DNA of 64,000 nucleotides from NCBI RefSeq assembly GCF_008386395.1, contig NZ_CP043761.1, positions 1,984,001-2,048,000 on the forward strand. Reading direction: 5' to 3'. The notes under the pieces were generated by a model that was given only the letters and a program-made list of their open reading frames with translations, was not told the DNA's origin and searched no databases. Made by a program: the position numbers and the translations under genes. Below are positions 53,045-63,411 of this stretch, in pieces. The DNA is from Paenibacillus sp. 37 (GTDB taxonomy: Bacteria; Bacillota; Bacilli; Paenibacillales; Paenibacillaceae). Each line of letters opens with the position of its first letter. Position 1 is the first letter of the stretch.

Positions 53045-55867
53045 ATGCATTTGAGAAAATGGTGGAGCTTGTGCTTGTCGGCTGTATTGATCTTCAGTTT
53101 GTTCCCAAGTGTGGGAACAGGAGGGACACGTGCTGCGGCTGCGGACGTTAAGACTGGCGATGATGGAGTACTGTTCGAGGCTAATTTTGAAGATGGTGTG
53201 TTGGGACAATGGCGTCCACGTGCGAGTGAAAAGCTTGATATCGTAGCGCAAGCAGGTCACGACAGTACACGCAGCCTGAGAACCTCTTCCCGTACCGAAA
53301 CGTTCCATGGACCCTTAATTGAAGTCATAGACCATGTACAGAAGGGCAGCACGGTTCATGTTTCGTTTTGGGCCATGTACGATGAAGGACCGGACAGTCA
53401 GGTCATTAACGGTTCACTGGAGAAAGAGTACAATAACGACGCTTCAAGTCGAGAATATGCTACGTTTGCCTCTGCAACTCTGAACAAGGGACAGTGGAAA
53501 AAAATCGAGGCAGATGTGGTGATCCCTGGAGAAAATAGCGGCATCACCGGATTCCGCATGTATGCAGAGACACCTTGGAAGACGTCAGCGGAAGTGACGC
53601 CGGCGGATACGATTACTTTTTACGTGGATGATGTACTGATCACGGAAGCCGAAAAAATTGAAATAGAGCCGAACATTCCGAATCTAGTGGATGTTGTGGG
53701 ACAACACTATGCAATGGGAGCGGCAATCGACCAGTCTGCACTGGATGCGGAAGATCCGCATTCCCAACTGTTGACGAAACATTTTAATAGTATTACAGCT
53801 GGAAACTTTATGAAAATGGATGCGATGCAGCCTCAGGAAGGACAGTTTGTCTGGTCAGAGACAGATCGCCTGGTGAAGTTTGCCGAAGCAAATGATATGG
53901 AAATCAGAGGTCATACGCTGTTATGGCATAGTCAGGTGCCGGACTGGTTCTTTACCGATCCGAATGATGCTTCCAAACCTGCCACGCGTGAACAGTTGCT
54001 TTCACGGATGAAAACCCATATTCAAACCATCGTGACCCGGTACAAAGGAAAGGTTCATACATGGGATGTCGTCAATGAAGTCATCTCGGACGGAGGCGGC
54101 TTGCGGAATGAGGCCAGTAATTCCAAGTGGAGAGATATTATTGGGGATGTAGATGGCGACGGAGATGACAGTGATTACATTGAGCTGGCTTTCCGATATG
54201 CACGTGAGGCTGACCCTGATGCGGTATTGGTGATTAATGACTATGGAATGGAGGGCAATGGAAACAAGGTGAATGATATGGTGAAGCTTGTAGAGAAGCT
54301 GCTTGCCAAAGGAACACCGATTGATGCGGTTGGATTCCAGATGCATGTGTCGATGTACGGACCGGATGTAAAGCTCATTCGTGAGGCTTTTGAGAAAGTG
54401 ATTGCTCTTGGTGTGAATGTACAGGTTACAGAGCTGGACGTTTCGATCTATTCAAGTAATTCCGAACTGGAGATGCCTGTCACAGATGAATTAATGTTGC
54501 AACAAGCTTACCGTTATCGTGAACTGTTCGACCTGTTTGACGAGTTGGGAAAACGCGGCGTAATGGACAGTGTTACCGTATGGGGACTTGCGGATGATGG
54601 TACATGGCTTGACAACCATCCAGTTAAAGGACGCAAAGATGCACCATTGTTGTTTGATCGTAAATTGAAAGCGAAACCGGCCTATTGGGCACTGGTGGAT
54701 GCTACCACTCTTCCGATCTATCGTAATGAATGGACAGCATTGAAGGCCAGCCCTTCTTTCCCGAATCACAAAGGACAGGAAGATATTCTTTGGGGTGCTG
54801 TGAAAGGACTCGAAATTAATCACCTGGCAGATGGTACATCTGCGGTTACGGGTGAGGCTCGTATGATGTGGGATGCCAAAAAGGTGAATTTACGAGTGGA
54901 AGTGAAGGACACCACACGTCGCAAAGGGGATCAGGTGCAGGTTTTCCTCGCGGAAGAAGTCAAGGGGACAGGCGCTGCAACTTCTGAAGCTGATCTGTCT
55001 GCCAAGAAGAAAAATCCACCGTCTGCAAATGGTCAATATACATTTAAACGGGATGGCGGTAAAGGCAAAGATAAAAATACTTACAACGTACAGGAGACAA
55101 AAACCGGTTATGTTGTATACGCATCACTACCTATGTCAGCTGCTTTACTTACCGAAGGCCAGGTCTTGTCTCTGGATTTTCGGATTACGGATGAATATGC
55201 TGCTGGAAAGACAGCGACCATCGTTTGGAATGATATTTCCAATCAACAGCCCGACAAACCAGCCAACCGGGGCAAACTGAAGCTCGGTTCTGTCTTGAAA
55301 CAAACCAAGGTCACTTATGGCAAACCTGTAATTGATGCGAAAAAGGATAACGTCTGGAAAAAGGCTGCATCTGTTAAAACGGATGTCTGGGTGGTCGGAA
55401 ACTCCGGTGCAACGGCGACTGCACAACTGTTATGGGATGAGAAATACCTGTACGTATTGGCAGATGTGAAAGATCCTTTGCGAAGCAAATTAAGTTCTAA
55501 TGCACATGAGCAGGATTCGATCGAGATTTTTGTCGACCCGAGCAAAGATCAGACAACATTTTATCAGGAGGATGACGCCCAGTACCGGGTCAATTTTGAT
55601 AATGAGACTTCTTTTGGAGGAAATGCACGGAAAGAAAGTTTCAAATCAGCTACCCGATTAACAAGCGGAGGGTATACCGTTGAAGTGGCAATCCCACTAG
55701 ATAGCGTTCGTGCTGAAGAGCAAAGATGGATTGGGTTTGATCTTCAAGTTAATGATGATGGCGCGGGAGATGGCAAGCGAAGCAGTGTGTCCATCTGGAG
55801 TGATTCATCAGGTAATTCTTATCAAGATACTTCCGGTTTTGGCAGTCTGTTACTGACTCGTAAATAG
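53045..55867 (+). CDS. Secreted multidomain GH10 endo-1,4-beta-xylanase
   Basis: 940-residue extracellular xylanase. Signal peptide ~1-32 (LSAVLIFSLFPSVG.. ending TRAAAA). A CBM22/CBM4_9-like module spans ~40-195. The GH10 barrel spans ~208-555 with acid/base E345 (WDVVNEVIS) and nucleophile E463 (QVTELDVS). Two CBM9-type modules span ~570-745 and ~750-940, the second more typical. Unlike some Paenibacillus xylanases it has no SLH domains, so it should be released rather than wall-bound. The site AAGGAGGAG precedes the ATG. A cre site suggests catabolite repression. Confidence 0.94.
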   Translation: MHLRKWWSLCLSAVLIFSLFPSVGTGGTRAAAADVKTGDDGVLFEANFEDGVLGQWRPRASEKLDIVAQAGHDSTRSLRTSSRTETFHGPLIEVIDHVQKGSTVHVSFWAMYDEGPDSQVINGSLEKEYNNDASSREYATFASATLNKGQWKKIEADVVIPGENSGITGFRMYAETPWKTSAEVTPADTITFYVDDVLITEAEKIEIEPNIPNLVDVVGQHYAMGAAIDQSALDAEDPHSQLLTKHFNSITAGNFMKMDAMQPQEGQFVWSETDRLVKFAEANDMEIRGHTLLWHSQVPDWFFTDPNDASKPATREQLLSRMKTHIQTIVTRYKGKVHTWDVVNEVISDGGGLRNEASNSKWRDIIGDVDGDGDDSDYIELAFRYAREADPDAVLVINDYGMEGNGNKVNDMVKLVEKLLAKGTPIDAVGFQMHVSMYGPDVKLIREAFEKVIALGVNVQVTELDVSIYSSNSELEMPVTDELMLQQAYRYRELFDLFDELGKRGVMDSVTVWGLADDGTWLDNHPVKGRKDAPLLFDRKLKAKPAYWALVDATTLPIYRNEWTALKASPSFPNHKGQEDILWGAVKGLEINHLADGTSAVTGEARMMWDAKKVNLRVEVKDTTRRKGDQVQVFLAEEVKGTGAATSEADLSAKKKNPPSANGQYTFKRDGGKGKDKNTYNVQETKTGYVVYASLPMSAALLTEGQVLSLDFRITDEYAAGKTATIVWNDISNQQPDKPANRGKLKLGSVLKQTKVTYGKPVIDAKKDNVWKKAASVKTDVWVVGNSGATATAQLLWDEKYLYVLADVKDPLRSKLSSNAHEQDSIEIFVDPSKDQTTFYQEDDAQYRVNFDNETSFGGNARKESFKSATRLTSGGYTVEVAIPLDSVRAEEQRWIGFDLQVNDDGAGDGKRSSVSIWSDSSGNSYQDTSGFGSLLLTRK

Positions 55868-56044
55868 AATATTTAGTTGCGAATTAGAATATGAGAATGT
55901 TAGCTATTCAAGATTGTATATCTGGAAATAAGTGTTGATTTTAAAGGCTGGGACGTTTAGACTATATACATTCAAATAAACGGGTTCCAATGTATGATAA
56001 CGGCTTCAACTAAGTCTGTTGTCACGAGTCAAATGATGCGGAGG

Positions 56045-56084
56045 GAGTGCCTGTCATCCAGACAGCGCACTCGCTTCTTTTTTA
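56045..56084 (+). terminator. Terminator downstream of the xylanase gene
   Basis: GAGTGC-C-TGTC pairs with GACAG-C-GCACTC (one C:C mismatch), followed by a T-rich run. It lies about 180 bases after the xylanase stop. Confidence 0.65.
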
Positions 56085-56132
56085 CATTTTTGCATACATA
56101 CGAAGCATTTCCCGGTTGAAAGGACAGAGTGA

Positions 56133-58613
56133 GTGGAGCACCTACATGGTACGTACAACTTAGAACTTGTTATTTTATCCTATATTATTGCATCGTTAGC
56201 TTCGTACGCAGCCCTTGACCTTGCAGGCCGTGTAAGTCAGGCTAGCGGAATGGCGCGGAATGTATGGCTTACCTGCGGTGCAGTCTCAATGGGGCTGGGA
56301 ATCTGGTCCATGCATTTCGTAGGTATGCTGGCTTTTGTTCTGCCTACGCAAGTCTCCTATTCCACCGGTAAGGTTGTTTTATCTGTTCTACTCGCTATTG
56401 TTGCATCGGGGGTGGCCTTGAACATTGCGGGTAGACAAACGGGCAGGATAAGCAAGCTGATGATTGCTGGAGTACTGATGACAGCAGGGATCAGCTCGAT
56501 GCATTATGTGGGAATGGCAGCGATGTCAACTCCGGTTACGTATGAACCAGGCAGAGTGGTATTATCCATTCTGATTGCAGCACTTGCTTCCTTTGCGGCA
56601 TTGTGGCTCATGTTTTACTTCCGTTATCATCAATCAAGACATACTTGGGTTTACAAGATGGGCAGCGGTCTCATTATGGGTATTGGAATCTCTGGCATGC
56701 ATTATACCGGAATGTCAGCCGCACATTTCCATTATTCACATGGTTCGATGGTAAGTTCAGGGATGCAGATTGAGCCAGGCATTCTCGCCTACTTGATCGC
56801 ATCGGGCACATTTATTGCTTTGGGCTTGACGTTGTTTGGCATATTTATCAATCAGCGAATGTCACAGAAAGATCGACGGATTCATGAGAATGAGCAATGG
56901 TATCAGGCCCTGTATCATAACCATTCGGATGCCATTATTTCAGTGGACAAGGAAGGTATTGTCAAAGGCATTAATGCTGCGGTAACAATAATCACCGGTT
57001 ATCCTGAAACAAGGGTCATGGATCGCTCCATTGATGAAATTGTTCAGCAGATCGATATAGAATGGATCAGTGAATTCGATTCCATCGATTGGGATGATCA
57101 TAAGCTGGAGCATGCGCATTATATGGCTAAGATGAGAGATATACAGGGTGAACTTCTGGATCTTAGTATTGTTGTGGTTCCTGTAGTCATTGATGGTAAC
57201 CATGTGGGAAGCCACATTCTGATCAAGGATATTACGGAGGAGAAACAGGCTCAGGAGAAGATTCGTCACCAAGCTTTGCATGATCCGTTGACGGGGTTGC
57301 CCAATCGGCGCAAGTTGGATGATGTGCTGGCTTGTACGATTAACGATTCAGCAGAAAAAGGGAATTCTTTTGCGGTTATGGTGATGGATATAGATCGTTT
57401 CAAGATGATTAATGACTCGCTGGGACACTCCATTGGAGATGTATTTTTAAGAGAAGTCAGCAACCGGATCATGAAAGCCATAGAATCTTCGGATCCCTTA
57501 GCTATGGAGAATGTCATGCTGGCCCGGATGGGCGGGGACGAGTTCACACTCGTTGTGACCCAGGATCAAGCGACAGAAGTAAGAGTGGCAGAACTTGCAA
57601 AACAGATTGTTGAAGCCATTCAGTTACCTTATCGACTGAAGGAGAATGATTTTTACGTAACCGCCAGCATTGGAATTGCGATGTACCCGGATCATGGAGT
57701 TGGCGTGGATGCTTTGCTGAAACATGCGGACTCCGCCATGTATGAAGTGAAGAAAAACGGTAAAAATGGTTTCCAATTCTACACTGCCCAACTGGATTCG
57801 GAACTATATGAACGCATTGAGCTGGAGGGTTATCTTCGTAAAGCGTTGGAACGCGATGAGATGGTCCTGTACTATCAACCACAGATTCGTACCGAGGATA
57901 GCCGCATGATTGGTGTGGAGGCTCTTATACGTTGGAACCATCCACTCAAAGGACTGCTCGCACCCAATGTGTTCATTCCGCTTGCAGAAGAGACAGGTAT
58001 GATCTATGAGATTGGCAAATGGACGCTGCGCGAAGCATGCAGGCAGATGAAGCTCTGGCATGCCAGCGGTGGGCCGCTCATTCCGGTATCGGTAAACTTG
58101 TCCAGCCAGCAGTTCCATCAATCGAATTTGGTAGAACAGGTCAAGAACGCACTCTTGGAGACAGGGCTGGAGGCACGGTACCTGGAGCTGGAGATTACAG
58201 AGAGCATGATGATGGATGCCACGGTCTCTACGGCAATTCTGAATGAACTTAACGCACTGGGTGTCAAGATCAGCCTGGATGATTTCGGGACGGGATACAG
58301 TTCACTGAGTTATCTGAAGCATTTCCCGATTCACAAGCTCAAGATTGATCGTTCGTTTGTGACGGACATTACAGAGAGTCACAGCGATCAAGCCATTGTG
58401 GCGACCATTATATCGATGGCACAGAATCTCAAGATGGAAGTCATTGCGGAAGGCATTGAGACGAAAGGCCAACTGGATATTCTGATGCAGAATGATTGCC
58501 GGGAGATTCAGGGATATTATTTCAGTCGCCCACTGCCGGCAAGTGAAGTGGAGCATGATTTTTTTGTACCGCTGCGATTGCAGGGGAATGGTGCACCACC
58601 GGTACCATCCTAA
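56133..58613 (+). CDS. MHYT-PAS-GGDEF-EAL cyclic di-GMP enzyme
   Basis: 826 residues. The N-terminal MHYT membrane domain (~10-235, seven segments) has the metal-binding motifs SMHFVGM, SMHYVGM and GMHYTGM, thought to sense O2, CO or NO through copper. A PAS domain spans ~265-385. A GGDEF domain follows with the intact motif MGGDEF near 467, then an EAL domain with VEALIRW near 595 plus ESMMMDATVS and DDFGTGYSS. Both catalytic motifs look intact, so either synthesis or hydrolysis of c-di-GMP is possible. The start is GTG 56133 after AAAGGAC. Confidence 0.93.
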   Translation: MEHLHGTYNLELVILSYIIASLASYAALDLAGRVSQASGMARNVWLTCGAVSMGLGIWSMHFVGMLAFVLPTQVSYSTGKVVLSVLLAIVASGVALNIAGRQTGRISKLMIAGVLMTAGISSMHYVGMAAMSTPVTYEPGRVVLSILIAALASFAALWLMFYFRYHQSRHTWVYKMGSGLIMGIGISGMHYTGMSAAHFHYSHGSMVSSGMQIEPGILAYLIASGTFIALGLTLFGIFINQRMSQKDRRIHENEQWYQALYHNHSDAIISVDKEGIVKGINAAVTIITGYPETRVMDRSIDEIVQQIDIEWISEFDSIDWDDHKLEHAHYMAKMRDIQGELLDLSIVVVPVVIDGNHVGSHILIKDITEEKQAQEKIRHQALHDPLTGLPNRRKLDDVLACTINDSAEKGNSFAVMVMDIDRFKMINDSLGHSIGDVFLREVSNRIMKAIESSDPLAMENVMLARMGGDEFTLVVTQDQATEVRVAELAKQIVEAIQLPYRLKENDFYVTASIGIAMYPDHGVGVDALLKHADSAMYEVKKNGKNGFQFYTAQLDSELYERIELEGYLRKALERDEMVLYYQPQIRTEDSRMIGVEALIRWNHPLKGLLAPNVFIPLAEETGMIYEIGKWTLREACRQMKLWHASGGPLIPVSVNLSSQQFHQSNLVEQVKNALLETGLEARYLELEITESMMMDATVSTAILNELNALGVKISLDDFGTGYSSLSYLKHFPIHKLKIDRSFVTDITESHSDQAIVATIISMAQNLKMEVIAEGIETKGQLDILMQNDCREIQGYYFSRPLPASEVEHDFFVPLRLQGNGAPPVPS

Positions 58614-58626
58614 TTTTATGTATGCC

Positions 58627-58668
58627 AAGCGGCAAGTCCCCGTGTATGTCGGGAGCTTGCCGCTTTTT
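58627..58668. terminator. Terminator after the c-di-GMP enzyme gene
   Basis: AAGCGGCAAG.. pairs with ..CTTGCCGCTT, followed by TTTTAT. It lies between convergent genes. Confidence 0.82.
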
Positions 58669-58739
58669 ATGGTATGTCGCCATCCTTCATACGTGATACG
58701 AAGGTTCTCTTTTTTAAAAGGAAAAGGATTGTTGGAACC

Positions 58740-60176
58740 TCACATAAACTTGCGGTGGTGTTTCTTGCCATCATACGTAAACCAGATCGGTTTATCCTCG
58801 ACACGTGTCTCCACATGTACGGTACGTCCCCAGAGGCGATACAGATAAGGCAGGGTGCGTTCCATATATTTCAGATCCAACTCAATGCCTTCATATTGAT
58901 GTTTCAGCACGAGTTCCCCTGTCCGCAGATAATCGGCATCCTGTACAACCAGATAGGGTGATCCTCCGTTGACACGTGAAAATACGAGCTGATCCCGTAT
59001 GTTCTCCCAGGACTTATCGGTGATTTTCCAGTCCGGGCCTTTTTTCTCAAATACGTAGAGGTCCAGATCCTCGGTTAATTGTTTGGTCATGTAGTTTCGG
59101 ATAAAGGAGGTATCGGAATCGAACTCACGCACCTCGAACATTTTGGCACGGCCTTGCCCCGGTTTGCGGCCCCAACGGTCCTGTTCTTCACGGGTTGGGT
59201 TATCCCAGCGCCGTTCAATATCCTCGAAAATCTTCAGTCCCAAATAATACGGATTCAGACTTTGTTTGGATGGCTGCACCACGGAAGAGTTGAGCTTCGC
59301 AAATTCGATCGTATCCTCACTGTTCAGATCGAGCTCACGGATAATGCGTTGATGCCAGTAGGATGCCCAGCCTTCGTTCATGATTTTGGTTTCCATCTGT
59401 GGCCAGAAATATAACATCTCCTCACGCATCATACTCATGATATCCCGCTGCCAATCGGTCAATACTTCGGAGAATTCCTGAATAAACCACATGACATCCT
59501 TCTCCGGTTCAGGCGGAAAATGATGGACCTGAATACCTTCAGCGGGTGCTTCTTCCGTCTGCACGTCATCAAGTGACCACAGATCATCATAGCGGCCTTC
59601 CGGCCGAGGTTTTTTCTCACCGCGCTGCTCCCGCATTTTCATCTCCATGTAACGTTGTTTGTCCAAATGGCGGGGTTTAATCAGCTGTGGGTCCACATGT
59701 TCCTGAATTGCGATCACGGCATCGATAAAGGCTTCAACCGCTTCCGTTCCGTACTCCATCTCATAATTGCTGATCCGATCCGCCGTAGCAGCCATACTTT
59801 CGACCATATTACGGTTGGATTTGGAGAAGCGGGCATTGTTTTTAAAAAAATCGCAGTGTGCAAGGACGTGGGCTACGATCAATTTGTTCTGAATCAGGGA
59901 ATTGCCATCCAGCAGGAAGGCATAACAAGGGTTGGAATTGATGACAAGCTCATAGATTTTGCTGAGTCCAAAATCATATTGCATTTTCATCTTATGAAAT
60001 GTTTTACCAAAGCTCCAGTGACTGAATCTGGTAGGCATGCCGTAGGCTCCAAATGTATAAATAATATCCGATGGGCAGATTTCGTACCGCATGGGATAAT
60101 AATCCAGACCAAAACCATTGGCAATCTCCATAATCTCGGCAATAGCGTATTCTAGGTCGCGGATCTCATCTGTCAT
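58740..60176 (-). CDS. spoVR: SpoVR-family protein
   Basis: 478-residue SpoVR/YcgB protein, involved in spore cortex formation in B. subtilis and co-occurring with PrkA and YhbH in many bacteria. [45 protein letters not shown] and [19 protein letters not shown] are the family's conserved blocks. Soluble, no known catalytic motif. It overlaps yhbH by four bases (ATGA) as the second gene of a two-gene operon. Confidence 0.95.
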   Translation of the reverse strand: MTDEIRDLEYAIAEIMEIANGFGLDYYPMRYEICPSDIIYTFGAYGMPTRFSHWSFGKTFHKMKMQYDFGLSKIYELVINSNPCYAFLLDGNSLIQNKLIVAHVLAHCDFFKNNARFSKSNRNMVESMAATADRISNYEMEYGTEAVEAFIDAVIAIQEHVDPQLIKPRHLDKQRYMEMKMREQRGEKKPRPEGRYDDLWSLDDVQTEEAPAEGIQVHHFPPEPEKDVMWFIQEFSEVLTDWQRDIMSMMREEMLYFWPQMETKIMNEGWASYWHQRIIRELDLNSEDTIEFAKLNSSVVQPSKQSLNPYYLGLKIFEDIERRWDNPTREEQDRWGRKPGQGRAKMFEVREFDSDTSFIRNYMTKQLTEDLDLYVFEKKGPDWKITDKSWENIRDQLVFSRVNGGSPYLVVQDADYLRTGELVLKHQYEGIELDLKYMERTLPYLYRLWGRTVHVETRVEDKPIWFTYDGKKHHRKFM

Positions 60177-61342
60177 CTAACGCTGCCTCCTTCCCGTTTC
60201 TGGAAAAAGCTGCGCAAAGCTTTGTACACTTCGCCTTTTTCTTTGATCACATAATACATGAACTGATCCATTTTGATATGACGATAAGCCGACATCAGTG
60301 TGCTGCTGCGGTTGTACTGATTCACTTCGCCGTATCCAAACATATTGCTACGCTTCATTAACTCGCCAATCAGCTTCACACACCGTTCGTTATCCGATGT
60401 CAGATTATCCCCATCAGAGAAGTGGAAGGGGTAGATGTTGTAGCTGGAAGGTGGATATCGGCTGTCAATAATATCCAGCGCCTTCATATATACAGAGGAG
60501 CAAATCGTACCTCCGCTCTCGCCACGGGTAAAGAATTCTTCTTCGGTAACTTCCTTGGCTTCTGTATGATGGGCGAGGAAAACAATCTCAACTTTCTCAT
60601 ACTGACGGCGTAGAAAACGGGTCATCCAGAAGAAAAAGCTGCGCGCGCAGTATTTCTCAAACGAACCCATGGACCCGGATGTATCCATCATGGCAATGAT
60701 AACGGCATTGGATTGTGGAATGATTTTGTCTTCCCATGTCTTGTAGCGCAGGTCATCCGGACTGATGTGATGGATACCTGGCGTACCGGTCGTTGCATTG
60801 CGACGCAGATTCTCCAGAATGGTACGTTTCTTGTCAATATTGGACTGCATGCCTTTTTTGCGAATATCGTTGAATACCACCGTATGTGTCTCAATCAGGT
60901 CTTTGTCTTTCTGCTTCAGATCGGGTAATTCCAGCTCAGCGAAGAGCATATCTTCCAATTCCTCAATACTCACTTCGGCTTCCACAATATCATGACCAGG
61001 CTGATCGCCAGCTTTTTCGCCCTTGCCGGGTTTCTGCGAAGCAGAGGGATCACGACCGATGACGTCTCCGACCTGACTGTCACCGTCTCCTTGACCAACA
61101 TGTTTTTGCTTCTGGTAGTTATACACAAAACGGTACTCATCCAGACTGCGGATTGGTACCTTGATGATTTGTTTTCCATCAGACATGATGATGTTTTCTT
61201 CCGTAATCAGATCAGGCAGATTCTGTTTGATGACATCTTTCACCTTTTGCTGATGGCGTTGTTGGTCCTGGTACCCTTTGCGGTGAAGCGACCAATCTTC
61301 CTTCGACACGACGAACGAGTAAGGCTGGTGTGAATTTGACAT
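60173..61342 (-). CDS. yhbH: YhbH/YeaH-family protein (DUF444, VWA-like)
   Basis: 389-residue DUF444 protein, sporulation-linked in Bacillus. The N-terminal half is charged with a Gly/Asp-rich linker. The C-terminal half is a von Willebrand A-like domain with a MIDAS motif in [13 protein letters not shown] and [26 protein letters not shown] in pattern. It partners PrkA (YeaG) and SpoVR (YcgB) in other genomes. The start is 61342 because GGGGGG lies right upstream; five extra codons would overlap that site. A sigma-E-like promoter lies upstream. Confidence 0.93.
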   Translation of the reverse strand: MSNSHQPYSFVVSKEDWSLHRKGYQDQQRHQQKVKDVIKQNLPDLITEENIIMSDGKQIIKVPIRSLDEYRFVYNYQKQKHVGQGDGDSQVGDVIGRDPSASQKPGKGEKAGDQPGHDIVEAEVSIEELEDMLFAELELPDLKQKDKDLIETHTVVFNDIRKKGMQSNIDKKRTILENLRRNATTGTPGIHHISPDDLRYKTWEDKIIPQSNAVIIAMMDTSGSMGSFEKYCARSFFFWMTRFLRRQYEKVEIVFLAHHTEAKEVTEEEFFTRGESGGTICSSVYMKALDIIDSRYPPSSYNIYPFHFSDGDNLTSDNERCVKLIGELMKRSNMFGYGEVNQYNRSSTLMSAYRHIKMDQFMYYVIKEKGEVYKALRSFFQKREGGSVR

Positions 61343-61392
61343 GTAGGCACCCCCCATTGATTACGCGGCACAGTTTGGCCTGTCGGTAATTA

Positions 61393-61420
61393 AGTATATT
61401 CACGGGCGAGGACGATATGT
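61393..61420 (-). promoter_or_regulatory. Candidate sigma-E promoter of yhbH-spoVR
   Basis: Minus strand ACATATC (61414-61420), 13 bases, AATATACT (61393-61400), against the sigma-E pattern GHATATT / CATACANT. The match is partial. Confidence 0.35.
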
Positions 61421-61653
61421 GATGAGAGTGGATATAAAATGATACAATTACGCAAGTTCACCTCAGAGGTAAGGTGAGTCGTAAGAACAGAATTGCTCCA
61501 TTTTTTACAGAAACAGTGAACACGTGTGATATCCTTCCTATACAATAGGAGAAGTACATCTACTCCATTTCTAGCTTCATTCCTTTTCTCGATACTGAAA
61601 ACCAGATTTCATGAACACGATCCAATAGAGATGCATGTAAAGGAAGGATTCAT

Positions 61654-62988
61654 GTGAATAAAAAGGCGATCAAGGCTTGGATTATGTATGATTGGGCCAA
61701 TTCGGCTTATGCAACAACAGTACTGGCGGCAGTATTGCCCGTATTCTATGCTTCGGTCGCTGCAGCAACGCTGGATACGGATATGGCTGCCTCCTACCTG
61801 GCCTATACACACTCGATTGGCATGTTGTGCGTAGCTCTGCTAACACCGTTGCTAGGCACGCTGGCTGATTTGTCAGGACGGAAAGGAGACTTCCTGCGTG
61901 TATTTGCAATTATAGGCGTCCTTGCTACATTGGGATTCAGTGCAATCGGTGAAGGGGACTGGTTCCTTGCTTCCGCGTTGCTGGTCATATCTACGATCGG
62001 TTTTGCAGGTGGTAACACCTTTTACGATGCAATGCTGCCGGATCTGGTACCCGTGGAACGAAGGGACATGATATCCTCCAAAGGTTATGCCTATGGTTAT
62101 ATTGGAGGAGGTTTGTTGCTTGCGGTGAACCTGCTGATGATTCAGCAACCGGGCTGGTTCGGGATGAGCAGTACACTGGCAGGCACAAGACTTGCGTTTA
62201 TCTCCGTCTCGTTGTGGTGGTTGCTGTTCTCGATACCGATCTTTCGCCATGCTCCGAGACGGCCTGCTTCACCGGACATGCCCGGCTCGTGGAGAGGGTA
62301 TACTGCGGTGGGCGTGCGCAGACTGCGGCAGACCTTTCGTCAGATGCGGCGTTTTCCCCAGTTAATCCGCATGCTGGTGGCTTTCTGGTTTTTTAATGAC
62401 GGTATTAATACCATCATTCTGATGGCTACCATCTATGGAACAAGTATAGGCATAGGCACAGCCGACTTGATGCTCGCGCTACTGTTAACCCAGTTCATCG
62501 GTTTCCCATGCACTTTGTTACTGGGAGCGTGGGCACAGCGTTGGGGAGCAAAGCAGGTATTAATCGTTAGCTTATCGGTCTACATATGTATTGTGATTCT
62601 CGGTTATTTCATGACACAAGCGATCCACTTCTATGTACTCGCCGGGTTGGTTGGTGTCGTGCAGGGTGTGAGTCAATCCACAGCGCGTTCCCTGTTTAGC
62701 AATCTGATGCCGGCAGGCAGAACAGGAGAGTATTTTGGTTTTGTGAATATTACAGGCAAATTCTCTTCGATCTTTGGTCCATTTGTGTTTGGTTATGTTG
62801 GGCAGATCACGGGTTCCACGCGTTGGGGTATTCTGTCGCTCATCTTCTTTTTCGTCGCGGGAATTGCTGTATTATTAACCGTGAAGGTACAGAAGGGGAT
62901 GCAGGATGCTACACAGGCAGATCAGGAAGAAGAGCGAAATGGGAGTGTTGGAGCTCCTGGGAAAAGTTCAAATGTAAGGTTTACCTGA
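61654..62988 (+). CDS. MFS transporter of the UMF1/Atg22-like family
   Basis: 444-residue membrane transporter with about 12 segments. The opening IMYDWANSAYATTVLAAVLPVFY is the signature of the UMF1 family related to the yeast vacuolar effluxer Atg22. PLLGTLADLSGRKG is the MFS loop motif, and GVSQSTARSLFSNLMP and EYFGFVNITGKFSSIFGP are typical of the second half. Family members may export amino acids or other small molecules; the substrate is unknown. The start is GTG 61654 after AAAGGAAGG. Single gene, divergent from yhbH. Confidence 0.88.
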   Translation: MNKKAIKAWIMYDWANSAYATTVLAAVLPVFYASVAAATLDTDMAASYLAYTHSIGMLCVALLTPLLGTLADLSGRKGDFLRVFAIIGVLATLGFSAIGEGDWFLASALLVISTIGFAGGNTFYDAMLPDLVPVERRDMISSKGYAYGYIGGGLLLAVNLLMIQQPGWFGMSSTLAGTRLAFISVSLWWLLFSIPIFRHAPRRPASPDMPGSWRGYTAVGVRRLRQTFRQMRRFPQLIRMLVAFWFFNDGINTIILMATIYGTSIGIGTADLMLALLLTQFIGFPCTLLLGAWAQRWGAKQVLIVSLSVYICIVILGYFMTQAIHFYVLAGLVGVVQGVSQSTARSLFSNLMPAGRTGEYFGFVNITGKFSSIFGPFVFGYVGQITGSTRWGILSLIFFFVAGIAVLLTVKVQKGMQDATQADQEEERNGSVGAPGKSSNVRFT

Positions 62989-63184
62989 TGGTTGTTCACC
63001 CGGTTTCATATTAAGTTTCTCAACGGATTACGTATGGCTTCAGGCATTGTTCCTCACAGAACATGTCTGGAGCTTATTCGCGTTTGTGCAATCAGAACAT
63101 AATTGATCATGAATAAGTGCTTAAATGACAGACAACAGAATACAGTGAAAGAGTATGAATTTATGAAAAGGTGAAAATAAAAGA
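62989..63184. other. Intergenic stretch after the MFS gene
   Basis: AT-rich, with no gene and no clear terminator hairpin that I could place. Confidence 0.35.
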
Positions 63185-63213
63185 TTGACATGATACGTTT
63201 TGTATCATAGAGT
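63185..63213 (+). promoter_or_regulatory. Promoter with a palindromic operator filling the spacer
   Basis: TTGACA (63185-63190), a 17-base spacer and TAGAGT (63208-63213). The spacer is exactly the inverted repeat TGATAC-GTTTT-GTATCA (63191-63207), so a bound repressor would cover the promoter. Confidence 0.65.
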
Positions 63214-63221
63214 AAAACTAT

Positions 63222-63238
63222 AAATACATATTGTATCT
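63222..63238. promoter_or_regulatory. Second operator copy
   Basis: AAATAC-ATATT-GTATCT keeps the ATAC-N5-GTAT core of the first operator. The centres are 31 bases apart, three helical turns. Confidence 0.5.
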
Positions 63239-63411
63239 GAGAGTTGTCGAATGTAACCAAGTGTTTTGCTTCATTCCCGGGTGAACTTTCGACGGAGTAT
63301 TGCAAAACGCTGACCTATAGCGTGCATATTACTCGTTTTGCCAAACACAAAGGTAGAGTCTGGTCTATCCCAGCTACATATTTATACTAATGAACAGAGG
63401 AGAGGCTGCCA

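Noticed and set aside
63054..63305. 83-codon minus-strand frame before the sulfotransferase gene
   Set aside because: It would start with TTG without a ribosome site and runs through the promoter/operator region; the hydrophobic composition reflects AT-rich DNA.
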